From Palsa-504 sp963767565 (GTDB lineage: Bacteria; Actinomycetota; Actinomycetes; Streptosporangiales; Streptosporangiaceae): DNA of 64,000 nucleotides. Location of the stretch: contig CAVYEG010000017.1 of NCBI GenBank assembly GCA_963767565.1, positions 1 through 64,000 of the forward strand, read 5' to 3'. Every line of letters starts with the position of its first letter. Position 1 is the stretch's first letter. Of the stretch, positions 1 to 8,952 are shown one piece after another. The notes below the pieces were generated by a model. That model worked only from the letters and a program-made list of their open reading frames with translations. It was not told the DNA's origin and did no database searches. A program made the position numbers and the translations under genes.

Positions 1-422
1 ACCAGGGCGCATACCTTCCCGCCGATGACGTCTTCCAGGTCCAGGACGGGGCCGATGTCGGTGCTCACCGGGCCCCGAGCCCGGTCGAAGTAGGCCAGCT
101 GCAGGGCCATCTGCCTGCTGCTGGGCGCGGTGATGATCCACTCGGCCAGCCCTTCGCCCAGGTCGGGGAAGATGTCGGCCAGCCCGGATGCTTCGTCAAT
201 GCGCTCGGTGCCGAAGCCGGCCTCGCGCAGCGCGGACTCCACGGCGCCTGCGGCGGCTTCCACGCCGTGCTCGTGGTCGGTGAACAGGTCCACGTCCTCG
301 GTGAGCCTGCTGATGACGCCATGCTGGATCAGGGCGTTGCCGCCGCCCAGGGCGAAACCGTGCCGGGCGGCGGCCTGCAGGGCGATGGTCGCGACCTGGC
401 GGTGCAGTTCGTCGAGGGGCAT
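1..422 (-). CDS. AbiEii-type nucleotidyltransferase, 3' end outside window
   Basis: The first 140 residues of a nucleotidyltransferase of the AbiEii/AbiGii (DUF1814) family, the toxin half of type IV toxin-antitoxin pairs. What shows it: the nucleotide-binding motif GGGNAL at residues 26-31 followed by RLTEDVDLF at 39-47, whose two aspartates (43 and 45) match the metal-binding pair of the pol-beta superfamily. The ATG overlaps the stop of the upstream recombinase gene by one base (TGATG), so translation is probably coupled. The C-terminal half is missing because the window ends. Family members transfer nucleotides, in some cases to tRNA; whether this one is a toxin cannot be read from the sequence. 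It could also be a housekeeping-like DUF1814 protein. Confidence 0.8.
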   Translation of the reverse strand, partial: MPLDELHRQVATIALQAAARHGFALGGGNALIQHGVISRLTEDVDLFTDHEHGVEAAAGAVESALREAGFGTERIDEASGLADIFPDLGEGLAEWIITAPSSRQMALQLAYFDRARGPVSTDIGPVLDLEDVIGGKVCAL

Positions 423-1357
423 CAGGCGGCCGGTGCCCCGGCGGCGCGCAGCACCGGGTGGTGCTCTTCCCAGGCCAGCCGCACGCCCTTGGGCAGGTAC
501 AGGTCCGGCCAGACGGCAATCAGCGTGTCGCGATCCAGGTGGCCGGTCAGGTCCTCCGGACGCGCCGCTTCCCCGAGCACGGTCTGGTACATCGACCGCA
601 GCAGATACGGGTCGTCCAGGTCGAACACGCGGCCGGGGGGACTCCAGTACAGCCGCAGCGGCAGCGTGACCGGGCCGCTGGCCGGGCCGCGCAGGTCCGC
701 CAGGTCGGTGACCACGATCACCCGACGTCCGGGCCGGGCCTGGTACTGCGTCCGCACCGCGGTGGCCGCGTTCTCCGGGACCACCGGAAGGTCCAGATGG
801 CGGTAGATCGTGGCGCGGGTGACCCCGAACGTGGCGGCGATCTGCGCGACCGTGCGGGCCCGCTTGCCGTCCGGGCCGCGCTCGTCGTATAGCTGGCGCG
901 CGAGCACGGCCTGGGCGGCGGTCAGCTTGCGCGGCCGCCCGCCGGCGCGCCCGCGGGCCCGGGCGGCGGCCAGGCCCGCGCGGGTGTTTTCGGTGACGAG
1001 TTCGCGCTGGAACTCATCGACGGCCCCCACGACTCCGAAGGCCAGCCGCCCGTGCGAGGTGGTGGTGTCGATCGCCTGCTCCAGCACCACCAGATCGATG
1101 TCGCGCTCGGCCAAGGTGGCGGACAGCTCGATCAGGTCCCGCAGCGACCGCATGGCCCGCGACAGCCTCGTGATCACGAACGTGTCGCCGGGGCGCAACC
1201 GCGCGAGCGCTTGGTCCAGTTCGGGCCGCGCGGCGAGCTTCCCGGACGTCTGGTCGACGAAGACCTCACCGCAACCGGCGGCTTCCAGCACATGGCGCTC
1301 AGAGCCGGGATCCTGGTCCCAGGCGGAGACGCGGCCGTAGCCGATGCGGCAGCTCAT
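422..1357 (-). CDS. Serine recombinase (resolvase) with extra C-terminal domain
   Basis: A 311-residue site-specific serine recombinase. The catalytic domain starts with YGRVS (Arg9, nucleophile Ser11) and has the LSRAMRSL arginine motif at 65-72. A long E-helix leads to the GRPRK linker near 140 and a DNA-binding helix-turn-helix at about 169-188 (TVAQIAATFGVTRATIYRHL). Ordinary resolvases stop here, at about 190 residues. This protein continues for about 110 more residues (about 201-311, starting near AVRTQYQARPG), rich in LRGP, DLDD and WPDLYLP motifs. From memory, a region like this occurs as a separate small protein encoded just before AbiEii-type nucleotidyltransferases in actinobacteria, so the gene looks like a fusion of a recombinase with the nucleotidyltransferase's partner; that is inference. 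No terminal repeats or transposase are visible nearby. Confidence 0.85.
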   Translation of the reverse strand: MSCRIGYGRVSAWDQDPGSERHVLEAAGCGEVFVDQTSGKLAARPELDQALARLRPGDTFVITRLSRAMRSLRDLIELSATLAERDIDLVVLEQAIDTTTSHGRLAFGVVGAVDEFQRELVTENTRAGLAAARARGRAGGRPRKLTAAQAVLARQLYDERGPDGKRARTVAQIAATFGVTRATIYRHLDLPVVPENAATAVRTQYQARPGRRVIVVTDLADLRGPASGPVTLPLRLYWSPPGRVFDLDDPYLLRSMYQTVLGEAARPEDLTGHLDRDTLIAVWPDLYLPKGVRLAWEEHHPVLRAAGAPAA

Positions 1358-1365
1358 GGCAGCAG

Positions 1366-1399
1366 TGTATCAAAAACGATTGAGAGAGGTAATGATACA
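1366..1399. promoter_or_regulatory. Inverted repeat upstream of the recombinase gene (possible res site or operator)
   Basis: TGTATCA at 1366-1372 and its exact reverse complement TGATACA at 1393-1399 flank 20 bases, 9 bases upstream of the recombinase start. The surrounding 60 bases are much more AT-rich than the neighbourhood. A second, looser pair (TGTATCAAAAACGA on + and TGTACGAAAACA on - at about 1401-1413) points the same way. Recombinase genes often lie next to their own crossover or operator site. No experimental site is implied. Confidence 0.4.
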
Positions 1400-1509
1400 T
1401 TGTTTTCGTACACGGGTTTTGAGACATGACAGGCGCGAAGCGGGCTGAAGGGCTGCTGAGATCCGTCCGGCGCTTCGTCGCTCGACGCTGGGCAGCGCGG
1501 GCCGGTCCG

Positions 1510-1809
1510 TTACTCGAGGTCGAAGGCAGCGTGAATGGCTGCGGTGAGCAGGACCTCTTGCGCGGCGAGCAGGTAGCCGATCCGCTCACCGAGCGCATCC
1601 TTTTCGATGGTGATGATGTTGTCGCAGCTCACCACGGAGTCATGGCCGATACCGTTGGCCGGGCCAACCGGAACTTCCGTTGACAGGCCGCGCACGGTTG
1701 TCGTAATCGGGGCTACCGTCACTTGCTGCCGGTGCGGAAGTACCAGCTCGCGCGTCAGCACCAGAACTGGCCGCGCTTTGTCCAGCTGAGCTGTGTGGAT
1801 CGGTCTCAC
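1510..1809 (-). CDS. mazF: MazF/PemK-like toxin
   Basis: A 99-residue protein of the MazF/PemK growth-inhibitor family, ribosome-independent mRNA endonucleases. The N-terminus RPIHTAQLDKARPVLVLTRE is typical, followed by VTVAPITTTVRGLSTEVPVG and SVVSCDNIITIEKDAL, which correspond to the conserved beta-strands and the T/S-rich active loop. Length is normal for the family. The ATG lies inside the last codons of the antitoxin gene (4-base overlap 1806-1809), the usual TA operon arrangement. It is not clear which RNA sequence it would cut. Confidence 0.88.
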   Translation of the reverse strand: MRPIHTAQLDKARPVLVLTRELVLPHRQQVTVAPITTTVRGLSTEVPVGPANGIGHDSVVSCDNIITIEKDALGERIGYLLAAQEVLLTAAIHAAFDLE

Positions 1810-2042
1810 CGATCTGGGTCCACCGCGTGCCCGGCCATGTACCGGATAAGTCCAGCCAGGTCTGGGTCTTCGCCGGACTCGGCCAGGATGGCTGCGTCCC
1901 TGGCTGCCATCTCGCGACGGCGTTCACGCTCCAGGGCACGAGCGATGACCTCGGCCCGGCTGGCTGCCTTTTTCTCGGCGACCTGCCGATCGAGGAACGC
2001 CACGGTGTCATCCGGCAGCCTGACCGCGATCTGAGTGCTCAT
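1806..2042 (-). CDS. mazE: Ribbon-helix-helix antitoxin (MazE-like)
   Basis: A 78-residue antitoxin for the MazF-like toxin that follows it. The N-terminus MSTQIAVRLPDDTVAFLDRQV is a classic ribbon-helix-helix start, with one beta-strand for DNA contact and then two helices. The C-terminal half is charged and probably wraps the toxin. It ends on a stop that overlaps the toxin ATG. The protein most likely represses its own operon through the palindrome just upstream of the start codon. This is the RHH (MazE9-like) type rather than the AbrB-fold E. coli type. Confidence 0.88.
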   Translation of the reverse strand: MSTQIAVRLPDDTVAFLDRQVAEKKAASRAEVIARALERERRREMAARDAAILAESGEDPDLAGLIRYMAGHAVDPDR

Positions 2043-2048
2043 GACATA

Positions 2049-2058
2049 ATGGTACCAT
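2049..2058. promoter_or_regulatory. Probable operator of the mazEF-like operon
   Basis: The perfect palindrome ATGGTACCAT starts 7 bases upstream of the antitoxin start, in an AT-rich stretch (2041-2085) that must hold the operon's promoter. RHH antitoxins bind short palindromes at this position, so autoregulation is likely. Assignment is by position only. Confidence 0.5.
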
Positions 2059-2103
2059 ATTGGGATTCAACTCTTAGTCATGCTGTATCCCAGATCGGAG
2101 ATG

Positions 2104-2862
2104 TCAGCAGCCGCCGGGCGGCCCGGGGACGCCGGGGCCGGCGGCGGGCTGGTCGACGATCCCGGTCACGATGCTCCTGGTCACGGCGCCGAAGTGGACC
2201 ACGTACCACACGCCGCGCCAGGAGATCAGCGAGGCGATGCCGAACGAGCGCTGCTGGCCGTGCTGGATGTAAACGACTCGCACACCGGGGACGTGCCAGT
2301 AACCGATCGAGTTGTAGCAGGCGCCCGGGTCGATCCAGGCCGCGTCGGCGGTGGGCACGATGATCCGGGCCACCCGGTCACCCGGGTCCACGACGGCACG
2401 GGCCGCACCGACGTCGAGGGCGAAGTCGTGCCACAGCCTGTTGTGCCAGTCGGCAGCCGGATCCGCGATCGCCTTCACCTGCTGGTAGGCGGCGAGCGGG
2501 AAGAAGGCGGGCAGGGCCAGGCCCGGGTTCCCCGTGGTCACGGCCAGCCACAGATCCTGCATGGCATTGCGGAAAGCCACCGACTGGATGCTGGGCAGAG
2601 CGCGGGTCTGCGGCAGGGCGCCCGCTCCCGGCGCGACCGGCAGCGCGGCAGGCGAGCCGGCGGCCCGGGGCGCGGAAGCGGAGGCCGCGCTCGGTCGCGG
2701 ACTGGGGCTGGTAGCTGGGTTGGCACTGGTGGCCGGGCTGGCGGGGCTGGCAGTGCTCCCTGGGCTGCCTGGCACGGACGGGCGGGCGCCGCTGCCGCAT
2801 CCGGTCAGCAGGGCCGCCGCGATGATCACCGCCGCCGACGGAATCCTCCGGGCCAACCCCAT
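2104..2862 (-). CDS. Putative lipoprotein of unknown function
   Basis: A 252-residue exported protein. The start ATG at 2862 gives a good lipoprotein signal: MGLARRIPSAAV, a hydrophobic stretch, then the lipobox LLTGC at about residues 19-23. A linker of about 60 residues rich in Ala, Pro and Ser follows, then a folded domain with AFRNAMQDLWLAVTTGNP, AAYQQVKAIADPAADW, and a C-terminal half rich in Trp and Tyr. The pattern suggests a small extracytoplasmic beta-rich domain, but I do not recognise a named family. The long antisense continuation upstream of this start is not coding. It is divergent from the Lhr helicase gene. Confidence 0.7.
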   Translation of the reverse strand: MGLARRIPSAAVIIAAALLTGCGSGARPSVPGSPGSTASPASPATSANPATSPSPRPSAASASAPRAAGSPAALPVAPGAGALPQTRALPSIQSVAFRNAMQDLWLAVTTGNPGLALPAFFPLAAYQQVKAIADPAADWHNRLWHDFALDVGAARAVVDPGDRVARIIVPTADAAWIDPGACYNSIGYWHVPGVRVVYIQHGQQRSFGIASLISWRGVWYVVHFGAVTRSIVTGIVDQPAAGPGVPGPPGGC

Positions 2863-3037
2863 GCCGTCACCCGCCGCGCTCACGATCCCGTTCCGGATGC
2901 AGCCGACATTAGTGCATGCCGTCAGCCGGCGGCGGGCCGTGCCGGCCAGGTGCAGATCAACTGGCGTGCGGCTGCGCCTGCCGGAGCGCGCCGAGGGCGG
3001 GGACGAGAATGTCGGTGGGGCAAGGCAGTATGTGAGC

Positions 3038-6000
3038 ATGGGAGAAGAGTCTGCGCCGGCCGGCGCCGAGGCCCTGGAGGGGTTCTCGGCGGCGACGCGG
3101 GCGTGGTTCGAGGGCTCGTTCGCCGAGCCGACCCGGGCCCAGGCGGGCGCCTGGCAGGCCATCGGCCAGGGCAAGGACACGCTGGTGGTGGCGCCGACCG
3201 GATCGGGCAAGACGCTGGCCGCGTTCTTGTGGGCCATCGACCGGCTGGCCGCGGTGCCGCCGCCGGAGGATCCCAAGCGGCGCACCAGGGTGCTGTACGT
3301 CTCCCCGCTCAAGGCCCTGGCCGTGGACATCGAGCGGAACCTGCGGGCCCCGCTGACCGGCATCGGGCACGCCGCGCGCCGGCTGGGCCTGGCCGAGCCG
3401 GACATCGGTGTCGCGGTCCGTACCGGCGACACCGCCGCCGAGGACCGCAGGCGGCTGGTCAGCAAGCCGCCTGACATCCTCATCACCACTCCCGAGTCGC
3501 TGTTCCTGCTGCTCACCTCGCAGGCCAGGGACACCCTGCGCGGGGTGGAGACGGTCATCGTGGACGAGGTGCACGCGGTCGCGGGCAACAAGCGCGGCGC
3601 GCACCTGGCCCTGTCGCTGGAACGGCTCGATGCGCTGCGCGGAGATGCGCGGCCAGCGCAGCGGGTGGGGCTGTCCGCCACGGTGCGGCCGGTGGCCGAG
3701 GTGGCGTCGTTCCTGGGCGGCGCCCGGCCGGTGACCGTGGTGCAGCCGCCCAGCCCCAAGCGCATCGAGCTGACCGTGGTCGTCCCGGTCGAGGACATGA
3801 CCGAGCTGGATACCCCGCCGGGCCGGGGCGCGGACGGCGATTCCGGCGACGGGCCGGCTCCGGCGCGGTCCATCTGGCCGCACGTCGAGGAGCGGGTGCT
3901 CGACCTGATCGAGCAGCACAAGTCCACGATCGTGTTCGCCAACTCCCGGCGGCTGGCGGAGCGGCTGTGCGGGCGGCTGAACGAGCTGGCCGCCGAGCGC
4001 GCCGAGGCCGCCTTCGAGGCGCGCACTGTGGTGACGGGCACTGTGGTGACGGGCACTGTGGTGACGGGCACTGCGGCGGCCGGGAGCCGGAACGGGCGGA
4101 TGCCGGCCGAGATCATGGCCCAGGCGGGGACCTCGGCGGGCGCGCCCGCGGAGGTGGCCCGGGCGCACCACGGCTCGGTGTCGCGGCAGGAGCGGGCCGA
4201 GATCGAGGAGGCGCTCAAGGCCGGGCGGCTGCCCGCGGTGGTGGCCACCTCCAGCCTGGAGCTGGGCATCGACATGGGCGCGGTCGACCTGGTGGTGCAG
4301 GTGGAGGCGCCACCCTCGGTGGCCAGCGGCCTGCAGCGGGTGGGCCGGGCCGGGCACAACGTGGGCGACGTGTCCCGGGGCATCATCTTCCCCAAGTACC
4401 AGGGCGACCTGGTCCAGGCGGCGGTGGTGGCCGAGCGGATGCGGGACGGCCAGATCGAGGAGCTGAAGATCCCGCACAACCCGCTGGACGTGCTGGCCCA
4501 GCAGGTGGTGGCGATGACCGCGGTAGACGACTGGCCGGTCGAGGAGCTGGAACGGATGGTGCGCCAGGCCGCGCCGTTCGCCGGGCTGGGGCGGCCGATC
4601 CTGGAAGCGGTGCTCGACATGCTGGCCGGGCGGTACCCGAGCGAGGACTTCGCCGGGCTGCGGCCGCGCATCATCTGGGACCGGGTGGCCGGGATCATCC
4701 GGGGCCGGCCCGGCGCGCAGCGGCTGGCCGTGACCAGCGGCGGGACGATCCCCGACCGGGGGCTGTTCGGCGTGTTCCTGGCCTCCGACGCCAGTGTCTC
4801 CAACCACGGGCGCCAGCCGCGGCGGGTCGGCGAGCTCGACGAGGAGATGGTGTACGAGTCGCGGGTCGGCGACGTGTTCGTGCTGGGCGCCAGCTCATGG
4901 CGGATCGAGGACATCACCCCGGACCGGGTGCTGGTCACCCCGGCGCCCGGCCAGCCCGGGCGGCTGCCGTTCTGGCACGGCGACACCCCCGGCCGGCCCG
5001 CCGAACTCGGCCGGGCCATCGGGGCGGCCTGCCGGGCGCTGGCCTCGGCGTCGGAGGCGGAGGCCACGGCCAAGCTGGAGCAGGCCGGCCTGGACGAGCT
5101 GGCGGCCCGGAACCTGATCAGGTACCTGGCCGACCAGCGCGCGGCCACCGGGTACGTGCCCGACGACCGGACCCTGGTGGTGGAGCGGTTCCGGGACGAG
5201 CTGGGCGACTGGCGGGTGGTGCTGCACAGCCCGTACGGCGACCGGGTGCACGCGCCCTGGGCGCTGGCCATCGCGGCCCGGCTGCGGGAGCGGTACGGCG
5301 GCATGGACGTGCAGGCCCTGCACACCGACGACGGGATCTTGATCCGGGTGCCCGACGCCGACGAGCCGCCGCCGGCCGGGCTGGCGCTGCTCGACCCGGA
5401 CGAGATCGGGGACCTGGTCACCGCCGAGGTCGGCGCGAGCGCGCTGTTCGCGTCCCGGTTCCGGGAGTGCGCCAGCCGGGCGCTGCTGCTGCCGCGCAGG
5501 CAGCCGGGCCGCCGCACCCCGCTGTGGCAGCAGCGGCAGCGGTCCGCGCAGCTGCTGGAGATCGCCAGCCGCTACCCCACGTTCCCGATCGTGCTGGAAA
5601 CGGTCCGCGAGGTGCTGCGGGACGTGTTCGACGTGCCCGCCCTGACCGCGCTGCTGCGGGACATCGCCGCCCGCCGGATCCGGATCGTGGAGGTGGAGAC
5701 GGCGACGCCGAGCCCGTTCGGCAAGTCGCTGCTGTTCCGGTACGTCGGGGCGTTCATGTACGGGGGCGACGCGCCGCTGGCCGAGCGGCGCGCGCAGGCC
5801 CTGTCGCTGGACCCGGCCCTGCTGGCCGAGCTGCTCGGCCAGGACGGGCTGCGCGAGCTGCTCGATCCCGCGGTCGTCGCGGAGACCGAACGCGACCTGC
5901 AGCACCTGTCGGAGGGCCGCCGCTGCCGGGACCTGGAGGGTGTCTCCGACCTGCTGCGCACGGCCGGCCCGCTGACCGCAGCGGAGGTCGCTGCGCGGAG

Positions 6001-7885
6001 CGTGGATGGCGCGGCTTCTGATGCGTGGCTCGCCGATCTGGCCACGGCGCGGCGGGCCATCGAGGTGCGGGTCGCGGGGCAGCCGATGTGGGCCGCGATC
6101 GAGGACGCGGGCCGGCTGCGGGACGCGCTCGGGGTACCGCTGCCGCTGGGCATACCCGAGGCGTTCACCGAGCCGGTGGCCGACCCGCTGGGTGACCTGG
6201 TGGCTAGGTACGCGCGGACGCACGGGCCGTTCCGGACGGCCGCGGTGGCCGGGCGTTACGGGCTCGGCGTCGCGGTGATGACGATGGCGCTGCGCCGGCT
6301 GGCCGCCGGCGGCCGGGCGGTCGAGGGTGAGTTCCTGCCCGCCCGCGACCCCGCGTCGTCCGGCTCGCTGGCCGGGGCGGCCGGCGTGGAGTGGTGCGAC
6401 GCCGAGGTGCTGCGCCTGCTGCGGCGGCGCTGCCTGGCCCGGCTGCGCAAGGAGGCCGAGCCGGTACTGCCCGAGGTGCTGGCCAGGTTCCTGCCTGCCT
6501 GGCACGGGATCGGCGGGTCCTCGGCTGCCGGCGGCAGACGGCGCCGGGCCGACGCGGGGGCGGTCCTGGAGGTGGTGGAGCGGCTGGCCGGCGCGCCGGT
6601 GCCCGCTTCCGCGCTGGAGACGCTGGTGCTGCCCGCGCGGGTGCCGGGCTACTCCCCCGCCCTGCTCGACGAGCTGACCTCGGCCGGCGAGGTGGTCTGG
6701 TCGGGCGCCGGTGCGCTGCCCGGCGGCGACGGCTGGCTGGTGCTCGCGCCCGCGGACGGCGCGCCGCTGATGCTGCCCGAGGCGGGCGAGGTGAGCATGA
6801 CCCCGCTGCACACCGCCGTGCTCGAGGCGCTGAGCGGCGGCGGGGCGCTGTTCTTCCGCATGCTCAGCGACCGGGCCGCGGCCCTGCTCGGGCCTGCGGG
6901 CGTCCCGCTGCCGGACGACGGCGAGGTGGCCGCCGCGATCTGGGACCTGGTCTGGGCCGGGCTGCTGACCAACGACACGCTGGCCCCGCTGCGGGTCACG
7001 CTGGGCGGCCAGCAGCGCCGGGCGGCCGCCGCCCCGCGTGCGGCGCCGCGGCCCCGGCCGGGCGGCCCCGGACGGCGGTACGGCTTCGGCCGGCCGGTTT
7101 TGGGGTCCATGCCGACGCGGACCGGGCCGCCGACGGTCAGCGGCCGGTGGTCGCTGCTGCCCGGGCGGCTGGAGGCGGCGGCGCCTGCCCCGGCGGACGG
7201 CCGCGACGGCGGGCAGACGGTGCGGGCGCACGCGCTGGCGCTGACCCTGCTGGAGAGGCACGGCGTGCTGACCAGGGGCGCGGTGGCCTCCGAGCGGATC
7301 CCGGGCGGGTTCGCCGCGGTGTACCCGGTGCTGCGCGCGATGGAGGAGGCCGGCCAGTGCCGGCGCGGCTATTTCGTCGAGGGGCTGGGTGCGGCCCAGT
7401 TCGCGCTGCCCGGCGCGGTGGACCGGATGCGGGCGCTGGCGGGCGGGCCGCGCGCGGCTGACCCGTGGGCGCAGCCTTCATTGCCGGCCGAACGGGCCGT
7501 GGTGCTCGCCGCCGCCGACCCGGCTCAGCCGTACGGGGCGGCGCTGGCCTGGCCGGAGCGTCCCGGCGAGACGCCGACCTCGCACCGGCCGGGCCGGAAG
7601 GCCGGCGCGCTGGTGGTGCTGGTCGACGGGTCACCGGTGCTGTACGTCGAGCGCGGCGGCCGGACCCTGCTGTCCTGGACGGATGATCCGGACCTGCTGG
7701 CGCCGAGCGCCGCGGCGCTGGCCGCGTCGGTGCGGGACGGGGCGCTGGGACGGCTGACCGTGGAACGTGCCGACGGCCTGACGGTCGCCCCCGCAGCCGG
7801 CGGCCAGCCGGCCCCGCTCGCGGCCGCACTGGAGGCCGCCGGTTTCCGGCCCACTCCTCGCGGCCTGCGGCTCCGGGCCGGCTGA
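3038..7885 (+). CDS. lhr: Lhr-family ATP-dependent helicase
   Basis: A 1615-residue superfamily 2 DNA/RNA helicase of the large Lhr type, thought to act in DNA repair. Visible motifs: Q-motif region PTRAQAGAWQAI (31-42), Walker A APTGSGKT (52-59), DEVH (176-179), motif III SATV, motif V ATSSLELGIDMG, and motif VI QRVGRAGH starting at 433. The remaining 1100 residues match the winged-helix, beta-barrel and long C-terminal region of Lhr. The length equals that of actinobacterial Lhr proteins. The ATG at 3038 is chosen because family similarity begins right after it; a GTG two codons upstream is an alternative. A three-unit 15-bp repeat inserts VVTGT units at about residues 330-344 between the RecA-like domains. 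The product is cytoplasmic and the gene appears to stand alone. Confidence 0.95.
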   Translation: MGEESAPAGAEALEGFSAATRAWFEGSFAEPTRAQAGAWQAIGQGKDTLVVAPTGSGKTLAAFLWAIDRLAAVPPPEDPKRRTRVLYVSPLKALAVDIERNLRAPLTGIGHAARRLGLAEPDIGVAVRTGDTAAEDRRRLVSKPPDILITTPESLFLLLTSQARDTLRGVETVIVDEVHAVAGNKRGAHLALSLERLDALRGDARPAQRVGLSATVRPVAEVASFLGGARPVTVVQPPSPKRIELTVVVPVEDMTELDTPPGRGADGDSGDGPAPARSIWPHVEERVLDLIEQHKSTIVFANSRRLAERLCGRLNELAAERAEAAFEARTVVTGTVVTGTVVTGTAAAGSRNGRMPAEIMAQAGTSAGAPAEVARAHHGSVSRQERAEIEEALKAGRLPAVVATSSLELGIDMGAVDLVVQVEAPPSVASGLQRVGRAGHNVGDVSRGIIFPKYQGDLVQAAVVAERMRDGQIEELKIPHNPLDVLAQQVVAMTAVDDWPVEELERMVRQAAPFAGLGRPILEAVLDMLAGRYPSEDFAGLRPRIIWDRVAGIIRGRPGAQRLAVTSGGTIPDRGLFGVFLASDASVSNHGRQPRRVGELDEEMVYESRVGDVFVLGASSWRIEDITPDRVLVTPAPGQPGRLPFWHGDTPGRPAELGRAIGAACRALASASEAEATAKLEQAGLDELAARNLIRYLADQRAATGYVPDDRTLVVERFRDELGDWRVVLHSPYGDRVHAPWALAIAARLRERYGGMDVQALHTDDGILIRVPDADEPPPAGLALLDPDEIGDLVTAEVGASALFASRFRECASRALLLPRRQPGRRTPLWQQRQRSAQLLEIASRYPTFPIVLETVREVLRDVFDVPALTALLRDIAARRIRIVEVETATPSPFGKSLLFRYVGAFMYGGDAPLAERRAQALSLDPALLAELLGQDGLRELLDPAVVAETERDLQHLSEGRRCRDLEGVSDLLRTAGPLTAAEVAARSVDGAASDAWLADLATARRAIEVRVAGQPMWAAIEDAGRLRDALGVPLPLGIPEAFTEPVADPLGDLVARYARTHGPFRTAAVAGRYGLGVAVMTMALRRLAAGGRAVEGEFLPARDPASSGSLAGAAGVEWCDAEVLRLLRRRCLARLRKEAEPVLPEVLARFLPAWHGIGGSSAAGGRRRRADAGAVLEVVERLAGAPVPASALETLVLPARVPGYSPALLDELTSAGEVVWSGAGALPGGDGWLVLAPADGAPLMLPEAGEVSMTPLHTAVLEALSGGGALFFRMLSDRAAALLGPAGVPLPDDGEVAAAIWDLVWAGLLTNDTLAPLRVTLGGQQRRAAAAPRAAPRPRPGGPGRRYGFGRPVLGSMPTRTGPPTVSGRWSLLPGRLEAAAPAPADGRDGGQTVRAHALALTLLERHGVLTRGAVASERIPGGFAAVYPVLRAMEEAGQCRRGYFVEGLGAAQFALPGAVDRMRALAGGPRAADPWAQPSLPAERAVVLAAADPAQPYGAALAWPERPGETPTSHRPGRKAGALVVLVDGSPVLYVERGGRTLLSWTDDPDLLAPSAAALAASVRDGALGRLTVERADGLTVAPAAGGQPAPLAAALEAAGFRPTPRGLRLRAG
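4024..4068 (+). repeat. 15-bp tandem repeat, 3 copies, inside lhr
   Basis: Three identical copies of CACTGTGGTGACGGG, followed by a partial fourth, encode repeated VVTGT units. The period keeps the reading frame. It lies in a linker of the helicase, where length variation should be tolerated. Confidence 0.9.
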
Positions 7886-8058
7886 AGCCCGGGGACTGCC
7901 GCCCCGATAAATAACGCCCATATGCCGCAAAGCGGTTACACGTAAATGGATTACCATTATCTGTCATCTTCTGGAAAGTGCGTATTTCGCGGCTTCGGCG
8001 TAAGTAATCTGACCGCTACGGCGAGGTGCGAGGCGAGTTCATTTCCCGGGGAGACACG

Positions 8059-8778
8059 ATGCCAGATCGTTCATCAGGCCAGGACCTGCCAGAGGAGCGG
8101 GGGCGCGGCAGCCACGCCCGCGGGTCGCAGCCGCAGTACGGCGCCGCCGACGCGTACCGCACCGAGCCGGTCAACTCGCACCGGGGCAGGAATGGCGACG
8201 GCTCCTGGCCCGGGACGCCGGAGCCCTACCGGCCGGTGAACGGCAACGCGTTCGGGGCCACCATCCGCAGCGACTACGGCTCCAGCCAGGCCGATCCGCT
8301 CGAGGCCAGGACGGCGGGGACGTACGGCACGGGCCAGGCCGACCCGTTCGGCGACACCGCGGCCGCCTACGGCACCAGGACGGCCGAGGCCAGCACGGGG
8401 GCCGGGACCGCGCAGAGCCGGCCGGAGGCCGGACCTCGAACGGTCTCGACCCGGCATGCGGCACGGGATGACGTGGCGGATTCCAAGGGCTTCCTAGGCG
8501 CCCTGTTCGACTTCGGATTCCAGTCGTTTGTCACGCCGAAGGTCATAAAGGTGCTCTACGTGCTGATAATGATCGGCACGGTGGTGAGCGCCCTGGTGTT
8601 TACCATCATCGCGTTCAAGGCCAGCCTGACATTCGGCGTCGTGACGCTGCTCTTCGGGGATCCGCTGTTCATCCTGATCGTGCTGGCGATTTATCGCATA
8701 ATCCTGGAATTCTTCGTCGTCATCTTCCGGATCTCGGAAGATATCCGCGCGCTGCGTGAGCGCGGCGGCCCCGGCTGA
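8059..8778 (+). CDS. DUF4282 domain membrane protein
   Basis: A 239-residue protein with a disordered, Gly/Thr/Tyr-rich N-terminal half (residues 1 to about 130). A C-terminal DUF4282 domain holds two membrane segments, about VIKVLYVLIMIGTVVSALVF and LFILIVLAIYRIILEFFVVI. The start ATG at 8059 is preceded by a GGGGAG ribosome site five bases away; the GTG at 8026 has none. The function of DUF4282 is not established. The protein probably sits in the cytoplasmic membrane with a cytosolic tail. The upstream gap (7886-8058) is AT-rich and probably carries its promoter. Confidence 0.82.
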   Translation: MPDRSSGQDLPEERGRGSHARGSQPQYGAADAYRTEPVNSHRGRNGDGSWPGTPEPYRPVNGNAFGATIRSDYGSSQADPLEARTAGTYGTGQADPFGDTAAAYGTRTAEASTGAGTAQSRPEAGPRTVSTRHAARDDVADSKGFLGALFDFGFQSFVTPKVIKVLYVLIMIGTVVSALVFTIIAFKASLTFGVVTLLFGDPLFILIVLAIYRIILEFFVVIFRISEDIRALRERGGPG

Positions 8779-8952
8779 GGAAACTCCAGACGCGGCTGTG
8801 CTCCCGGTTTGACCCTGATGGCCCGCTGATTACTAAAATCGGTTCAAGCGGCCAGTTCCGGCATCCGCCGGTCACCTGTCCGCGGCCTGCACCGGACGAG
8901 GCCTGCTGGGCGGCTAGCCGCCAGTAACGCCGAGATCGGGCTGGGGGGGAGC

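Noticed and set aside
1..2100. Intact transposon carrying the recombinase
   Set aside because: No transposase, terminal inverted repeats or target duplication can be seen in the window.
2863..5517. Long minus-strand open frame extending upstream of the lipoprotein gene
   Set aside because: It is antisense to the Lhr helicase, which has all its motifs, and its sequence is Ser/Arg/Pro-rich as expected from the reverse of GC-biased codons. Only the part after ATG 2862 is kept.
4895..7261. 788-residue minus-strand open frame
   Set aside because: Antisense shadow of lhr, with low-complexity Arg/Gln/Gly composition and no motif.
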